A stretch of DNA of 64,000 nt, from contig NZ_FWXU01000004.1 of assembly GCF_900176345.1 (NCBI RefSeq), positions 62,001-126,000 on the forward strand, read 5' to 3'. Below the pieces are notes generated by a model, which worked only from the letters and a program-made list of their open reading frames with translations, did not search any database and was not told the origin of the DNA. Positions 8,241 to 17,293 of this stretch are shown here, in pieces (position 1 is the first letter of the stretch; each line of letters begins with the position of its first letter). The position numbers and the translations under genes were made by a program. Source of the stretch: Rhizobium sp. RU36D. Its GTDB lineage: Bacteria > Pseudomonadota > Alphaproteobacteria > Rhizobiales > Rhizobiaceae.

Positions 8241-10799
8241 ATGCTATATTTCTCGCGCTGGAAGACCTTTTTTATCTGGTTCGTCGTCGCCATGAGCGTC
8301 GTCGTTGCGGCACCGAACCTGTTCAGCGACGAGCAGCTTGCCGAGTTCCCTTCGTTCCTGCCGACGAAGAAGGTCACCCTCGGTCTCGATCTCCAGGGCG
8401 GCTCTCACATCATGCTCAAGCTTGAGCGAGCCGATATTATCAAGGAACGTCTGGAAACCACAGTCGGCGACGTCCGGTCCTCGCTGAGGGACGCCGGGAT
8501 CCGCTATACCGGTCTAAGTGGTGTCGGGCAGCGCGTGCAGGTCCGCATCACCGATGCCGACAAGATGGCTGCAGCGAAGGAAGCCTTGGCCCTGGTCACC
8601 ACCCCTGTGAGCGTCGGCGGCTTGACCGGCGGTACGATCCAGGAAGTGACCATCGAGGAGCAGGATGGCGGATTGTTGATCCTCAACCTGACGGATGCCG
8701 GGATCGACTATCGCGTTTCGTCGGCTGTCAACCAGTCCATGGAAGTGGTGCGCCGCCGCGTCGACGAGTTGGGCACCACGGAGCCTCTGATCCAGCGCCA
8801 GGGCGAAGATCGCATCATCGTGCAGGTTCCGGGTCTGACGGATCCGCAGCGTCTCAAGGCCCTGCTCAACCAGACTGCAAAGCTGAGCTTCCGCATGGTC
8901 GATGGCACCATGCCGGTTCAGGAGGCGATGAACGGACGTCCGCCGGCCTCGTCGGAAGTGCTGTATTCGATGGACGATCCGCCGGTTCCGTATCTGGTGG
9001 AAAAGCAGGTGCTCGTCTCGGGTGAAAACCTCGTTGATGCGCAAGCAAGCTTCAACCAGCAGACCAATGAACCCGTCGTCACCTTCCGGTTCGACAGTCG
9101 CGGCGCCCAGCGTTTCGCCCAGGTGACGCAGCAGAATGTCAATCGCCCCTTTGCGATTATCCTCGACAACCAGGTGATCTCGGCGCCGGTCATCCGCGAG
9201 CCCATCGTCGGCGGCTCCGGGCAGATCTCTGGTAACTTTACGGTCGATGGCGCCAATGACCTGGCCGTGCTCTTGCGCGCCGGTGCGCTTCCGGCGACGC
9301 TGACCGTCGTGGAAGAACGCACCGTTGGTCCAGGCCTTGGCGCTGACTCGATCAATGCCGGTGTCGTCGCCTCCGGCATCGGCGCGATTTTCGTCATTGT
9401 CTTCATGCTCGCTTTCTACGGCAGCTTCGGGATCATGGCCAATATCGCGCTAGCGGCCAACATCGTGATGATCTTGGCACTCCTGTCCTTGATCGGGTCG
9501 ACGCTGACGCTGCCCGGCATTGCCGGTATCGTCTTGACCATGGGCATGGCCGTTGACTCCAACGTTCTTGTTTACGAACGCATTCGTGAAGAGGTGAAGA
9601 CCGGCAGGCCGCTGGTGCAGGCCATCGAGACCGGCTTCAACAAGGCCTTCGCCACCATTCTCGATGCCAACCTGACGACGCTGATTGCGGCGGCCGTGCT
9701 GTTCTTCCTCGGATCCGGGCCGGTTCGCGGCTTCGCCGTGACGCTCGCCGTCGGTATCGTCACGACCGTGTTTACCGCCTTCACCATGACCCAGTGGCTG
9801 ATGGCTGCGTGGTTCCGCTGGAAGCGCCCGAAGACGCTGCCGAAGGGCGTGCGCACCGGCATGTTCGACACCCAGAACATTCGCTTCATGGCCGTGCGGA
9901 ATTATACCTTCGCTCTAGCAGCAGCACTCAGCATCGCCTCGCTGGTTGGCTTCTCGACGGCAGGGGTTAATTTCGGCATCGATTTTACAGGCGGCTCGAT
10001 CGTGGAGGTCAAGGCCCGCTCTGGTGACGCCGATCTTGCCGATATTCGCGAACGGCTGAGCGGATTGAATCTCGGCGACATCCAGGCGCAGGGCTTTGGT
10101 GACAGTCAAAGCGCGCTGATCCGCATCCAGGCGCAGGAAGGCGGCGAGAATGCCGAGCAGACGGCCATTACCCTTGTTCGCGGGGAGCTTGAGGACAAGT
10201 ATGAGTTCCGCCGTGTGGAAGTGGTCGGGCCTGCCGTCTCAAGCGACCTGAGCTACACGGCCACCATCGGCGTCGCCGTCTCGCTGCTGGCGATCCTCGT
10301 CTACATCTGGTTCCGCTTCGAATGGCAGTTTGCGCTGGGCTCGATTGTCGCAACACTGCATGACGTGATCCTGACGCTCGGCATCTTCGTCATCACCGGG
10401 ATCGAATTCAACCTCACCAGTATCGCGGCGATCCTGACGATCATCGGTTACTCGTTGAACGATACCGTCGTTGTCTATGACCGATTGCGTGAGAACCTGC
10501 GCCGCTACAAGAAGATGCCGCTGGATGTGCTGATCGATATCTCGATCAACCAGACGCTGTCGCGTACCGTGTTGACTGGCTCGACTACCCTTCTGGCTCT
10601 GATCGCGCTCTATTTCTTCGGCGGAGAAGTGATCGCATCCTTCACCCTGGCGATGATTTTCGGCGTGATCATCGGCACGTTCTCGTCCGTCTATATTGCT
10701 GCTCCAGTGCTGATCGCCTTCAAGCTGCGGCCGGAAAATTTTGAGAAGGACAAGGATGCCGACAAGGGCAAGCTCGATGCCGGCAGCGTGAAGGCCTGA
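8241..10799 (+). CDS. secDF: SecDF fusion, protein-export membrane protein
   Basis: Uses the proton gradient to help complete Sec-dependent export. SecD and SecF are fused in one 852-residue chain. The SecD half has an N-terminal helix, the D-motif GLDLQGGSH near residue 50, a large periplasmic domain and a six-helix block with GMAVDSNVLVYERIREE. The SecF half begins at about residue 540 with FGIDFTGGSIVEVK and ends with a second block containing the SLNDTVVVYDRLREN motif. The fusion is usual in many alphaproteobacteria. The DUF498/Mth938 gene starts 3 bp after the stop. Confidence 0.96.
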   Translation: MLYFSRWKTFFIWFVVAMSVVVAAPNLFSDEQLAEFPSFLPTKKVTLGLDLQGGSHIMLKLERADIIKERLETTVGDVRSSLRDAGIRYTGLSGVGQRVQVRITDADKMAAAKEALALVTTPVSVGGLTGGTIQEVTIEEQDGGLLILNLTDAGIDYRVSSAVNQSMEVVRRRVDELGTTEPLIQRQGEDRIIVQVPGLTDPQRLKALLNQTAKLSFRMVDGTMPVQEAMNGRPPASSEVLYSMDDPPVPYLVEKQVLVSGENLVDAQASFNQQTNEPVVTFRFDSRGAQRFAQVTQQNVNRPFAIILDNQVISAPVIREPIVGGSGQISGNFTVDGANDLAVLLRAGALPATLTVVEERTVGPGLGADSINAGVVASGIGAIFVIVFMLAFYGSFGIMANIALAANIVMILALLSLIGSTLTLPGIAGIVLTMGMAVDSNVLVYERIREEVKTGRPLVQAIETGFNKAFATILDANLTTLIAAAVLFFLGSGPVRGFAVTLAVGIVTTVFTAFTMTQWLMAAWFRWKRPKTLPKGVRTGMFDTQNIRFMAVRNYTFALAAALSIASLVGFSTAGVNFGIDFTGGSIVEVKARSGDADLADIRERLSGLNLGDIQAQGFGDSQSALIRIQAQEGGENAEQTAITLVRGELEDKYEFRRVEVVGPAVSSDLSYTATIGVAVSLLAILVYIWFRFEWQFALGSIVATLHDVILTLGIFVITGIEFNLTSIAAILTIIGYSLNDTVVVYDRLRENLRRYKKMPLDVLIDISINQTLSRTVLTGSTTLLALIALYFFGGEVIASFTLAMIFGVIIGTFSSVYIAAPVLIAFKLRPENFEKDKDADKGKLDAGSVKA

Positions 10800-10802
10800 C
10801 CG

Positions 10803-11189
10803 GTGAGCGCAGGCATCGTCATCAGAGAGGCGCATTTCCCGGGAAGGGCGCCGATCGACGCCTATGGCAATGGCGGTTTCCGATTCGCTGATATGTCGCA
10901 TCGCGGATCCCTGCTGTTGCTGCCTTCAGGCATCTATGGCTGGGATCTGGAAGAGGGCGATCCGTTGATGCGTGATCGCTTTCGCCGTGTGCTGGATGAG
11001 GCTGCCTCGATCGAGGTGCTGCTGGTCGGGACGGGCAAAAGCATCCGTCCCATACCGGCCGATCTGAAGTCGGCGCTGCGTGCGGCGCAGATCTCCAGCG
11101 ATCCGATGAGTACGGGTGCTGCGGTCAGGACCTATAACATCATGCTCGCCGAGCAGCGCGCTGTTGCCGCCGCTTTAATCGCGGTTTGA
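10803..11189 (+). CDS. Mth938-like (DUF498) protein, NDUFAF3 homologue
   Basis: A 128-residue single-domain protein starting at GTG 10803, three bases after secDF. The GNGGFRF, LLLPSGIYGWD, EVLLVGTGKSIRPIP and MSTGAAVRTYNIMLAEQRAVAAALI segments match the DUF498/Mth938 fold. Human NDUFAF3, a respiratory complex I assembly factor, belongs to this family. Conserved linkage to secDF and to an NDUFAF6-type gene, seen here, was part of the original argument for that role. Function in this bacterium is inferred. Confidence 0.88.
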   Translation: MSAGIVIREAHFPGRAPIDAYGNGGFRFADMSHRGSLLLLPSGIYGWDLEEGDPLMRDRFRRVLDEAASIEVLLVGTGKSIRPIPADLKSALRAAQISSDPMSTGAAVRTYNIMLAEQRAVAAALIAV

Positions 11190-11222
11190 GCTGATTTTTC
11201 TCCGGGGCGGGGCCCTTGCCGC

Positions 11223-12068
11223 ATGCAGACCGACAACGACACCATCTGCCTTGATATGCTCAAGGAGACTGACAAGGACCGGTATCTGGCGACCCTGCTT
11301 GCGCCGCAGGAGGCGCAGCCCGATCTTGTGGCACTCTATGCGTTCAATGCCGAACTGGCACGCGTAAGAGATCTCGTTCGCGAGCCGCTTCCCGGCGAGG
11401 TGCGCTTGCAATATTGGCGCGATTTGCTCGAGGGCAAGGATCACGGCGAGACGGTCGCCAATCCCGTCGCGTCTGCGCTCGTTGCCGCGATTCGCCGGCA
11501 CAATCTTCCGCGAGCACCGCTTGTTGCCATGGTCGATGCCCGGACCTTCGATCTCTATGACGACCCCATGGAAGATCGGGCGATGTTCGAAGGCTATGCC
11601 GGCGAGACGGCGTCTGCTCTCATCCAACTGGCGAGCCTCGTTCTCGACCCGGCTGCTGCGGCCGGATCGGCTTCCGTCGCGGGCCATGCCGGCGTGGCTC
11701 AGGCGGTGGCGGGCGCTGTGCTGCTGATGCCGCAGCACAGGGCGCGCGGTCAGGTCTTTGTGCCGCTGGAAATCCTGCGCGCCATCGGTCTTGATCGCGA
11801 GAGTTTCCTGGCAGGAGAGGACCGCAACCGTATTTCAGCAGCGGTCGAAGCCTTTTGCGGCCTCGGTCTCGATCACCTCGCCAAGGCCCGTGCCTCGGGC
11901 TTGATTGCGAAACCCTTGGTGCCGTCATACCTCACGGCAACGCTTGCGGGACCGGTTCTTGCCGCTGCCCGTCGGCTGGGGGCAGGCGTGTTCGATCGCG
12001 ACATCCGGCCGGCGCAATGGCGCCGCCAGTGGCAGATGCTGAGACTTGGCCTGACGCGGCGTCTGTGA
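11223..12068 (+). CDS. Squalene/phytoene synthase-fold protein, NDUFAF6 homologue
   Basis: A 281-residue all-helical protein of the trans-isoprenyl diphosphate synthase fold. The start MQTDNDTICLDMLKETDKDRYLATLLAP and YAFNAELARVRDLV are typical of the NDUFAF6 branch. The aspartate-rich DxxxD motifs needed for prenyl condensation are absent (RVRDLV in place of the first), so I do not call it a phytoene synthase. Human NDUFAF6 assists complex I assembly. Its location directly after the NDUFAF3 homologue supports the same process here. Confidence 0.85.
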   Translation: MQTDNDTICLDMLKETDKDRYLATLLAPQEAQPDLVALYAFNAELARVRDLVREPLPGEVRLQYWRDLLEGKDHGETVANPVASALVAAIRRHNLPRAPLVAMVDARTFDLYDDPMEDRAMFEGYAGETASALIQLASLVLDPAAAAGSASVAGHAGVAQAVAGAVLLMPQHRARGQVFVPLEILRAIGLDRESFLAGEDRNRISAAVEAFCGLGLDHLAKARASGLIAKPLVPSYLTATLAGPVLAAARRLGAGVFDRDIRPAQWRRQWQMLRLGLTRRL

Positions 12069-12156
12069 GGCCGGGATTTAAAGCGTCACATTCGCGCAAG
12101 CCTCGACGGGTAGGCAAATCCGGCACTAGTAGGTCTCGTGAAGACGGAGGCGTGGA

Positions 12157-12615
12157 TTGAGCTTGGTGGTTTGGACAATCGTGTTTGCCCTGGTGGGACT
12201 GACCGCCTATGTGTCAACCCGCATGGCCAAAGGCTCCGAGGATGCCTCGCTTGCCGATACCGGCCTCGCAATCCTGGAATTTGGCCGCGCCTTCCCCGGC
12301 GAAGCCATCCGCAGCCTGCATCGGACCGCGGACAGCAATGCCGTGTTCGTGCGCCTGCATGACAACAAGGCCGGCTTCATGCGTAATATGGGAAACCACT
12401 ATGCCTGCCATCTGATCGAGCCGGGCACCGTGCGCGTTCGTGCCTTGCCGGACCAGAACGGTTTTTCGGTCGAATTCCTCGACGCGCCGTTTCACAACGG
12501 TTCGTTCTTTTTCAACAGTTCCGCTGAGGCGGCAGAAGTGTCGCTCTGGCTTCTGGGCAACTACGTTGCGGCGGCGGATCGCGACACTATGCCCGTGCCG
12601 GCAGGTGGGCGGTAA
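12157..12615 (+). CDS. Unknown membrane-anchored protein
   Basis: I do not recognise this 152-residue protein. It begins with one hydrophobic helix (about residues 2-18), so most of it is probably periplasmic or cytoplasmic on a single anchor. The rest has a mixed alpha/beta look. The start is TTG 12157: GGAGG at 12146-12150 sits six bases before it, and no ATG or GTG in frame is better placed. It trails the secDF / complex I assembly cluster on the same strand after an 88-bp gap and may be co-transcribed. Confidence 0.75.
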   Translation: MSLVVWTIVFALVGLTAYVSTRMAKGSEDASLADTGLAILEFGRAFPGEAIRSLHRTADSNAVFVRLHDNKAGFMRNMGNHYACHLIEPGTVRVRALPDQNGFSVEFLDAPFHNGSFFFNSSAEAAEVSLWLLGNYVAAADRDTMPVPAGGR

Positions 12616-12625
12616 GCCTGCCGGC
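12597..12625 (+). terminator. Stem-loop at the end of the preceding gene
   Basis: A 9-bp perfect stem (GCCGGCAGG and complement) spans the stop codon of the unknown anchored gene and is followed by CTTCTG. It lies between convergent genes, this one and trmFO, and likely limits read-through. Confidence 0.5.
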
Positions 12626-12642
12626 CTTCTGCCGCAACTTTT

Positions 12643-14055
12643 TCAGGCGACGGAAAGCCACTTGCGGCAATCTTCCAAAGCACGTGCCGCAATCAGCTGA
12701 CGCTTCATGATCGTCTTGTCCTTGCCCCTGAAGCGCTTCACGCCTTCGGGCTTGACGATCGATCCGGGCTCCAGCTCTGGGAAGAGGCCGAAATTGATAT
12801 TCATCGGCTGGAACGACCGCTTGCCAGGCTCCTCGTCGCTGACGATATGCCCGCCGGTGATGTGGCCGAGCAAGGAGCCCAGCGCTGTCGTGGCCGGCGG
12901 AATATCCGGCATCTCGCCCTTGCGGTCTGCCGCGGCAAAACGCCCGGCCAGCAGGCCGATCGATGCGCTCTCGACATAGCCTTCGCAGCCGGTGATCTGC
13001 CCGGCGAAGCGCAGGCCCGGACGCGACTTCAGCTGCAGCGTCTGGTCGAGCAGCACCGGAGAGTTGATGTAGGTGTTGCGATGCAGGCCGCCGAGCCGCG
13101 CAAATTCCGCATGCTGCAGGCCGGGAATCATCCGGAAGATCTCGGCCTGAGCGCCATAGCGCAGCTTGGTCTGGAAGCCGACCATATTATAGAGCGTGCC
13201 AAGCGCGTTGTCCTGCCGCAATTGCACGACCGCGTAGGGCTTCACGGTCGGGTTATGGGCATTGGTCAGGCCCATCGGCTTCATCGGCCCGTGACGCAAG
13301 GTTTCGCGCCCGCGCTCTGCCATGATTTCAATCGGCAGGCAGCCGTCGAAATAGGGGGTGCCTTCCCATTCGTGGAAGCCCACCGCATCGCCTGCGATCA
13401 GCGCGTCGATGAAGGCGTTGTACTGCGCCTCATCCAGGGGGCAGTTGATGTAGTCCTTGCCGGTGCCACCGGGGCCTACCTTGTCGTAGCGGGACTGGTA
13501 CCAGCAGATATCCATGTCGATGCTGTCGCGATGCACGATCGGGGCGATGGCGTCGAAAAAGGCAAGCGCCTCCTCACCGGTTTCGGCGCGGATCGATTCT
13601 GCCAGGTCCGCTGACGTGAGGGGACCGGTGGCGATGATCGATAGCCCCCATTCCCGAGGCGGTAGCCCCGTCACTTCCTCGCGCACGACGGTAATGAGGG
13701 GATTGGCGGCAATCTCGGCGCTCACGGCGGCCGAGAAACCGTCGCGATCAACAGCCAGCGCGCCGCCTGCGGGCACCTGGTGGCGATCGGCGCAGGCCAT
13801 GATCAACGAGCCGGCCAGCCGCATTTCCGCATGGATCACGCCGACGGCATTCGAGGTCGCATCATCGGAGCGGAAGGAATTGGAGCAGACGAGCTCAGCC
13901 AGGTCATCGGTCTTATGGGCGTCGGTGCCCTTTACGCCGCGCATTTCATGCAGGATGACAGGAACGCCGGCCTTGGCGATTTGCCACGCGGCTTCCGAGC
14001 CGGCAAGACCGCCGCCGACGACGTGGACAGGAGAGATGGTATCAGCTGTTTTCAT
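12643..14055 (-). CDS. trmFO: TrmFO, folate-dependent tRNA m5U54 methyltransferase
   Basis: Makes 5-methyluridine 54 in tRNA using methylenetetrahydrofolate and FADH2. The FAD site GGGLAG is at residues 14-19. The conserved cysteines appear in [10 protein letters not shown] (Cys57) and [12 protein letters not shown] (about 225). The NAD-binding part and C-terminal GHITGG segment are intact, and the length of 470 is normal. It stands alone, convergent with the upstream cluster. Confidence 0.95.
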   Translation of the reverse strand: MKTADTISPVHVVGGGLAGSEAAWQIAKAGVPVILHEMRGVKGTDAHKTDDLAELVCSNSFRSDDATSNAVGVIHAEMRLAGSLIMACADRHQVPAGGALAVDRDGFSAAVSAEIAANPLITVVREEVTGLPPREWGLSIIATGPLTSADLAESIRAETGEEALAFFDAIAPIVHRDSIDMDICWYQSRYDKVGPGGTGKDYINCPLDEAQYNAFIDALIAGDAVGFHEWEGTPYFDGCLPIEIMAERGRETLRHGPMKPMGLTNAHNPTVKPYAVVQLRQDNALGTLYNMVGFQTKLRYGAQAEIFRMIPGLQHAEFARLGGLHRNTYINSPVLLDQTLQLKSRPGLRFAGQITGCEGYVESASIGLLAGRFAAADRKGEMPDIPPATTALGSLLGHITGGHIVSDEEPGKRSFQPMNINFGLFPELEPGSIVKPEGVKRFRGKDKTIMKRQLIAARALEDCRKWLSVA

Positions 14056-14104
14056 GCCGGCTGCTTATCATGGCGCATTGTTGCTTCCAATCGGGCAGAA
14101 CGCA

Positions 14105-14128
14105 AAATGGCGCCCGAAGGCGCCATTT
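14105..14128 (-). terminator. Rho-independent terminator of the first DUF1127 gene
   Basis: A perfect 10-bp stem (AAATGGCGCC and complement) closes a four-base loop that reads TTCG on the minus strand, followed there by TTTT-type residues. It lies downstream of the DUF1127 gene at 14200-14343. Confidence 0.75.
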
Positions 14129-14199
14129 CGTCATGCAACCCGGCTGCAAACCGCGCCTCCACCCCTCGTCGGCGGATGCGCGGCGAGCCACGCTCCCCC

Positions 14200-14343
14200 T
14201 TAACGGAAGGAGCGGGAAGCGATGTTGCGGATTTCGTAGCGGGTGATGCCGATGTCCGACAGGGCCTGGTTGGACAGGCTGCCCAGTTCGTTCAGGGTAC
14301 GGCGATAGCTGATCCAGCTCTTTGCAATGCGAATGGGGTTCAT
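14200..14343 (-). CDS. DUF1127 small protein
   Basis: A 47-residue basic protein matching DUF1127: an arginine-rich helix (IAKSWISYRRTLNELGSLSNQ) then LSDIGITRYEIRNIA. ATG 14343 is chosen, since the family begins here; the frame runs further 5' to 14403 without family character. Short DUF1127 proteins in alphaproteobacteria have been linked to RNA binding and to phosphate or stress physiology, but the role here is not known. A second DUF1127 gene lies 317 bp upstream on the same strand. Confidence 0.85.
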   Translation of the reverse strand: MNPIRIAKSWISYRRTLNELGSLSNQALSDIGITRYEIRNIASRSFR

Positions 14344-14594
14344 GGTCGTTTCCTCGTGAGATTTCTTGGCTGAGGGAGTGTTTTCCGCATCAGCGATTGG
14401 CACTCATATAAGCTGCCGCAGCAATATTGTGCAGTGCAAATTATAAGCGACTGCTATGCAAATAAGCACGGGATTGCCGCTATATGCGGCAGAAGCCAAA
14501 AACTGGGCGCGCAGTGGCAAATTTGAGGCATTTCGCCGGCGGTTTGGGGCACGCAAGCCAGAGGCGCTTGAAGGGTGGTGGCTGATTCCAGGCA

Positions 14595-14623
14595 CAAAAA
14601 AAGCCCCCCGGGAAACGGGAGGC
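14595..14623 (-). terminator. Rho-independent terminator of the second DUF1127 gene
   Basis: On the minus strand GCCTCCCG pairs with CGGGGGGC (one U-G wobble) and is followed by seven or more T residues. It lies 38 bp beyond the DUF1127 stop codon. Confidence 0.85.
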
Positions 14624-14660
14624 TATTTGGCGGTCGTTAGACCGATCGTTAGGCGATGGA

Positions 14661-14807
14661 TCAGCCGGCGATGGCGTTACGAGCGACGCGGCGGATGTCT
14701 TCGCGGCCAATGCCGAGGTCACGCAGTTCGCGGTCAGACATGCGGCCGAGTTCGGTAACGGTCTGACGATACTTGCGCCAGTTGTTCAGCGAGCGAGTGA
14801 TGTTCAT
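14661..14807 (-). CDS. DUF1127 small protein next to an alpha-r14-type sRNA
   Basis: A 48-residue DUF1127 protein (MNITRSLNNWRKYRQTVTEL, then MSDRELRDLGIGREDIRR). ATG 14807 follows an AAAAGGGG site closely; an upstream in-frame ATG at 14915 lacks family sequence. It has its own terminator. Upstream on the same strand are a RIME-like palindrome and a predicted small RNA with anti-Shine-Dalgarno loops. In Rhodobacter sphaeroides a DUF1127 gene (ccaF1) is co-transcribed with CcsR RNAs of that type, so the association may be functional. Confidence 0.88.
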   Translation of the reverse strand: MNITRSLNNWRKYRQTVTELGRMSDRELRDLGIGREDIRRVARNAIAG

Positions 14808-15014
14808 GGTAAACCCCTTTTGGTTTCGCCGGACTATCTTCTGGCCGGCTCGAATTTGATGAGTCGAATATATGTTGCGTTGCGAAATTCCAAAAGCGCC
14901 AATCGAGTATGCCACCTATGCGCATTACGCATCGCTTCATGGTTATCAGATTGATAATTGGGCATTTTGTGGGCAATTCGCAGGCAGTTGTGCGGCGCGG
15001 AATTGTGGGTGAAG

Positions 15015-15127
15015 CCTACAGCATGTCGCGCAAAAGTGTGCAGCGGTTTTGCGATCACGACATGCTGAAACACAGGAGGCTAAAGCGGGGGGGGCAAGCG
15101 AATCTGAAAGATCGCGACACGCTTTAG
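15015..15127. repeat. RIME-like intergenic mosaic element, copy 1
   Basis: About 113 bp made of two imperfect palindromes. The first is bounded by CAGCATGTCG and its complement (15019-15067). The second is bounded by CTAAAGCG and CGCTTTAG (15080-15127). A near-identical copy lies at 55491-55599. Size and two-palindrome layout match the RIME1 family described from rhizobia. This copy has extra G residues in the second palindrome. It separates the DUF1127 gene from the small RNA. Confidence 0.85.
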
Positions 15128-15129
15128 AA

Positions 15130-15255
15130 ACAATAACGCCCACCGGGGGAGGAGGTCCGGTGGGCGCTATGTATAGCGACTGGCAACTGGGAGGAGGAGG
15201 GCTGCCAGCCAATTCGGTGCCGCACTGGGAGGAGGAGTGCGCGGCTCCGAAACCT
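15130..15255 (-). ncRNA. Alpha-r14 (NfeR1 / CcsR 'cuckoo') family small RNA
   Basis: Read on the minus strand, three successive hairpins each expose CCTCCTCCC in the loop: loops at about 15227-15235, 15189-15200 and 15147-15155. Stems are GCC(GC)GCACT with its complement, CTGGCA with its complement, and a perfect 10-bp CGCCCACCGG stem. The last stem is followed by TTATTG and probably acts as terminator. Repeated anti-Shine-Dalgarno loops define the alpha-r14 family, which down-regulates mRNAs by pairing to their ribosome binding sites. Ends are estimated from the fold; no promoter is assigned with confidence. Confidence 0.8.
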
Positions 15256-15555
15256 TTTGCGGTGAGAGCACCGCCAGATCAAAACAAGCTCAAAACGCTT
15301 TGTATCTGATCTTTGTTAAAAACAACCTACATGCCTCAGCTCTAATTGTGCAGTGCAATATCAGCATGGAAGCCATGCTGTTTTGCATTGCTGTCGCCTG
15401 GTGGGATTTCCCCTAGGGTTCGGTGGGCCGAGATCAGCCGCCATCGGCGCCAGCATTGTCTTTCACACCGTTCCGTATCAGATTGCGCCGGGATATCCGG
15501 AACGAGACGCCCTTCAGGGTCGACATGGCGGATATTGGGAGCAAGCGGAGCGTTC

Positions 15556-16665
15556 ATGTATCGGGGCAGGCTGCAGAAGGATTTCGACCTCTGGGTCCAG
15601 AAGGGTTTGATCGGCAGGCTGCAGGCCGACCAATTGCTGGCCGAATATGATGGACGACGAGAATCGTTCAGCATCGGCACCGTTTTGGCAATCCTGGCCG
15701 CCGTGCTGCTATCGGCCTCCCTTCTGATGCTGATCGCCTCGGGCTGGGAGGAGATTCCCCGGCTCGGCAAGATCGGTGGCGTCTTTGCGCTGATCTGGAT
15801 GTTCCACCTGGCGGCTGCACTGGCATTGCGACGCGGTGCCTCCCGGATTGCGGCAGGTTTGCTCATTCTCGGCAGCGCCAGCTTTGGCGGCGGCATCGCC
15901 CTGGTCGGCCAGCAGTATCATCTCTCGGGGGATACGGTCGATGCCATGCTGCTGTGGTTTGCGTTGACGGCGCTGTCGGCGGCGGCGTTCCGCTCTGGCG
16001 CCCTGACCGCCATGGCCGGGCTGTTGACCTGGGTGGCGTTCGCCAGCTTTCTGGATCAAATGGATGCACGCTGGGATGATGCCTATGTCGCGGCCATCTT
16101 GTGCGCCGCTGCGGTCGTTGCGATTCTGTCCTGGTGGACGCAAGCCGCAGCCATGCATTTCGTTTATCTGCTGCTGCTGGCATTTGCGGTCTGGTTTTAT
16201 AGCCTCAGCAATGTGGCGACCACCACCGCCATGGCCATGGTGCTGGTAGGCCTGGTTTGCTTTTTCGCGACGACGCTGAAAGCTGTGCCATCCTGGTCGA
16301 AAATCATGCAAGGGATCGGCACCGCACCGGCATTTTATGCGCTGAGCCTTGCGCTGATCGGCCTGGGACTGCTGCACATCGACTATGACAGCGGCCTTCG
16401 ACTTGCAGTGCTCAGCAGCCTCACGCTGGCCGTCTGCATTCTGGCTCTATGGCTTGCAGGTCGCGACAACGGCGCGGTGCGGGTGATCGCCTACGGCGCC
16501 TTCGCCGCAGAGGTTCTTTATCTCTCTTTCGTCACGATCGATTCGATGCTCGGCACGTCGGGCTTTTTCCTGCTGTCCGGCTTCGTTGTGGCCATCCTGG
16601 CCTTCGCCGTGGTGCGCGTTGAAAAGATGTTTGCTGCCAGAGCAAAAGCAAGGGGTGTCCAATGA
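15556..16665 (+). CDS. DUF2157 membrane protein
   Basis: A 369-residue integral membrane protein. After a soluble N-terminal helix pair (MYRGRLQKDFDLWVQKGLIGRLQADQLL, about 1-35) that defines DUF2157, about ten hydrophobic segments follow. Its biochemical role is unknown. ATG 15556 with GGAG a few bases upstream fits the family start; the frame is open back to 15346 without matching character. The stop overlaps the start of the GDYXXLXY gene, and these two domains are often adjacent, so they likely act together. Confidence 0.88.
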   Translation: MYRGRLQKDFDLWVQKGLIGRLQADQLLAEYDGRRESFSIGTVLAILAAVLLSASLLMLIASGWEEIPRLGKIGGVFALIWMFHLAAALALRRGASRIAAGLLILGSASFGGGIALVGQQYHLSGDTVDAMLLWFALTALSAAAFRSGALTAMAGLLTWVAFASFLDQMDARWDDAYVAAILCAAAVVAILSWWTQAAAMHFVYLLLLAFAVWFYSLSNVATTTAMAMVLVGLVCFFATTLKAVPSWSKIMQGIGTAPAFYALSLALIGLGLLHIDYDSGLRLAVLSSLTLAVCILALWLAGRDNGAVRVIAYGAFAAEVLYLSFVTIDSMLGTSGFFLLSGFVVAILAFAVVRVEKMFAARAKARGVQ

Positions 16666-17252
16666 CCGCGATGCGCATCACTCCCCCGAGGCTCCCGTCT
16701 CTCATTGCCGCTATTCTGGTGGCCGCATCGATGACGGCGGTGCTGGGTTTTCAGATCGAAGGCCGTGCCTCGATCCTTCGCGACGGAACGGAAGTGCGGC
16801 TGAAGACAAGCCCCGTCGATCCCCGCGATCTGTTCCGTGGCGATTATGTCGTCCTGAACTATGACATCTCCACCATACCGGCCGCCCTCGTCACCGGTCC
16901 AACACCTGAACCCTATACCAAGGCGCGGCTGTGGGTGCGGCTGAAGCCGGATGCCGAGGGCTTGTGGATAGTTTCAGAAGCATCCTTCGCCGAGCTGTCA
17001 TCAACAGATGGAAGCGCGGTGTTGCGCACCTTGCCGCTCCACGTCTTCGATCAGCAGACCTCCGGCAGCAGTTACGTCGTCGACTACGGTATCGAGAGCT
17101 ACTACGTGCCGGAGGGCGAGGGGCTTGCCATCGAGGAGGCCCGTGATCAATCGAAGGTGACGGTCGCCGTGCGGGTATCCTCGTCAGGCGAGGGACAGAT
17201 CCGCGCCCTGATTGTCGATGGCAAGGAGGTTTACAGCGAGCCGCTGTATTGA
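16662..17252 (+). CDS. GDYXXLXY domain membrane-anchored protein
   Basis: A 196-residue protein with an N-terminal membrane helix (about 14-32) and an extracytoplasmic domain containing the name-giving motif GDYVVLNY (about residues 61-68, following VDPRDLFR). It overlaps the DUF2157 gene by four bases. The family has no established biochemical function; membrane-integrity roles have been suggested for such pairs, but nothing here shows it. Confidence 0.88.
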   Translation: MTAMRITPPRLPSLIAAILVAASMTAVLGFQIEGRASILRDGTEVRLKTSPVDPRDLFRGDYVVLNYDISTIPAALVTGPTPEPYTKARLWVRLKPDAEGLWIVSEASFAELSSTDGSAVLRTLPLHVFDQQTSGSSYVVDYGIESYYVPEGEGLAIEEARDQSKVTVAVRVSSSGEGQIRALIVDGKEVYSEPLY

Positions 17253-17293
17253 ATTGAGTGGTGCGTTGGGCCGCTGGCGCGTGCATTTTTCCT

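Noticed and set aside
11223-12068. Phytoene synthase for carotenoid or hopanoid synthesis
   Set aside because: The Asp-rich catalytic motifs are missing and no isoprenoid genes are near; the NDUFAF6-type reading fits better.
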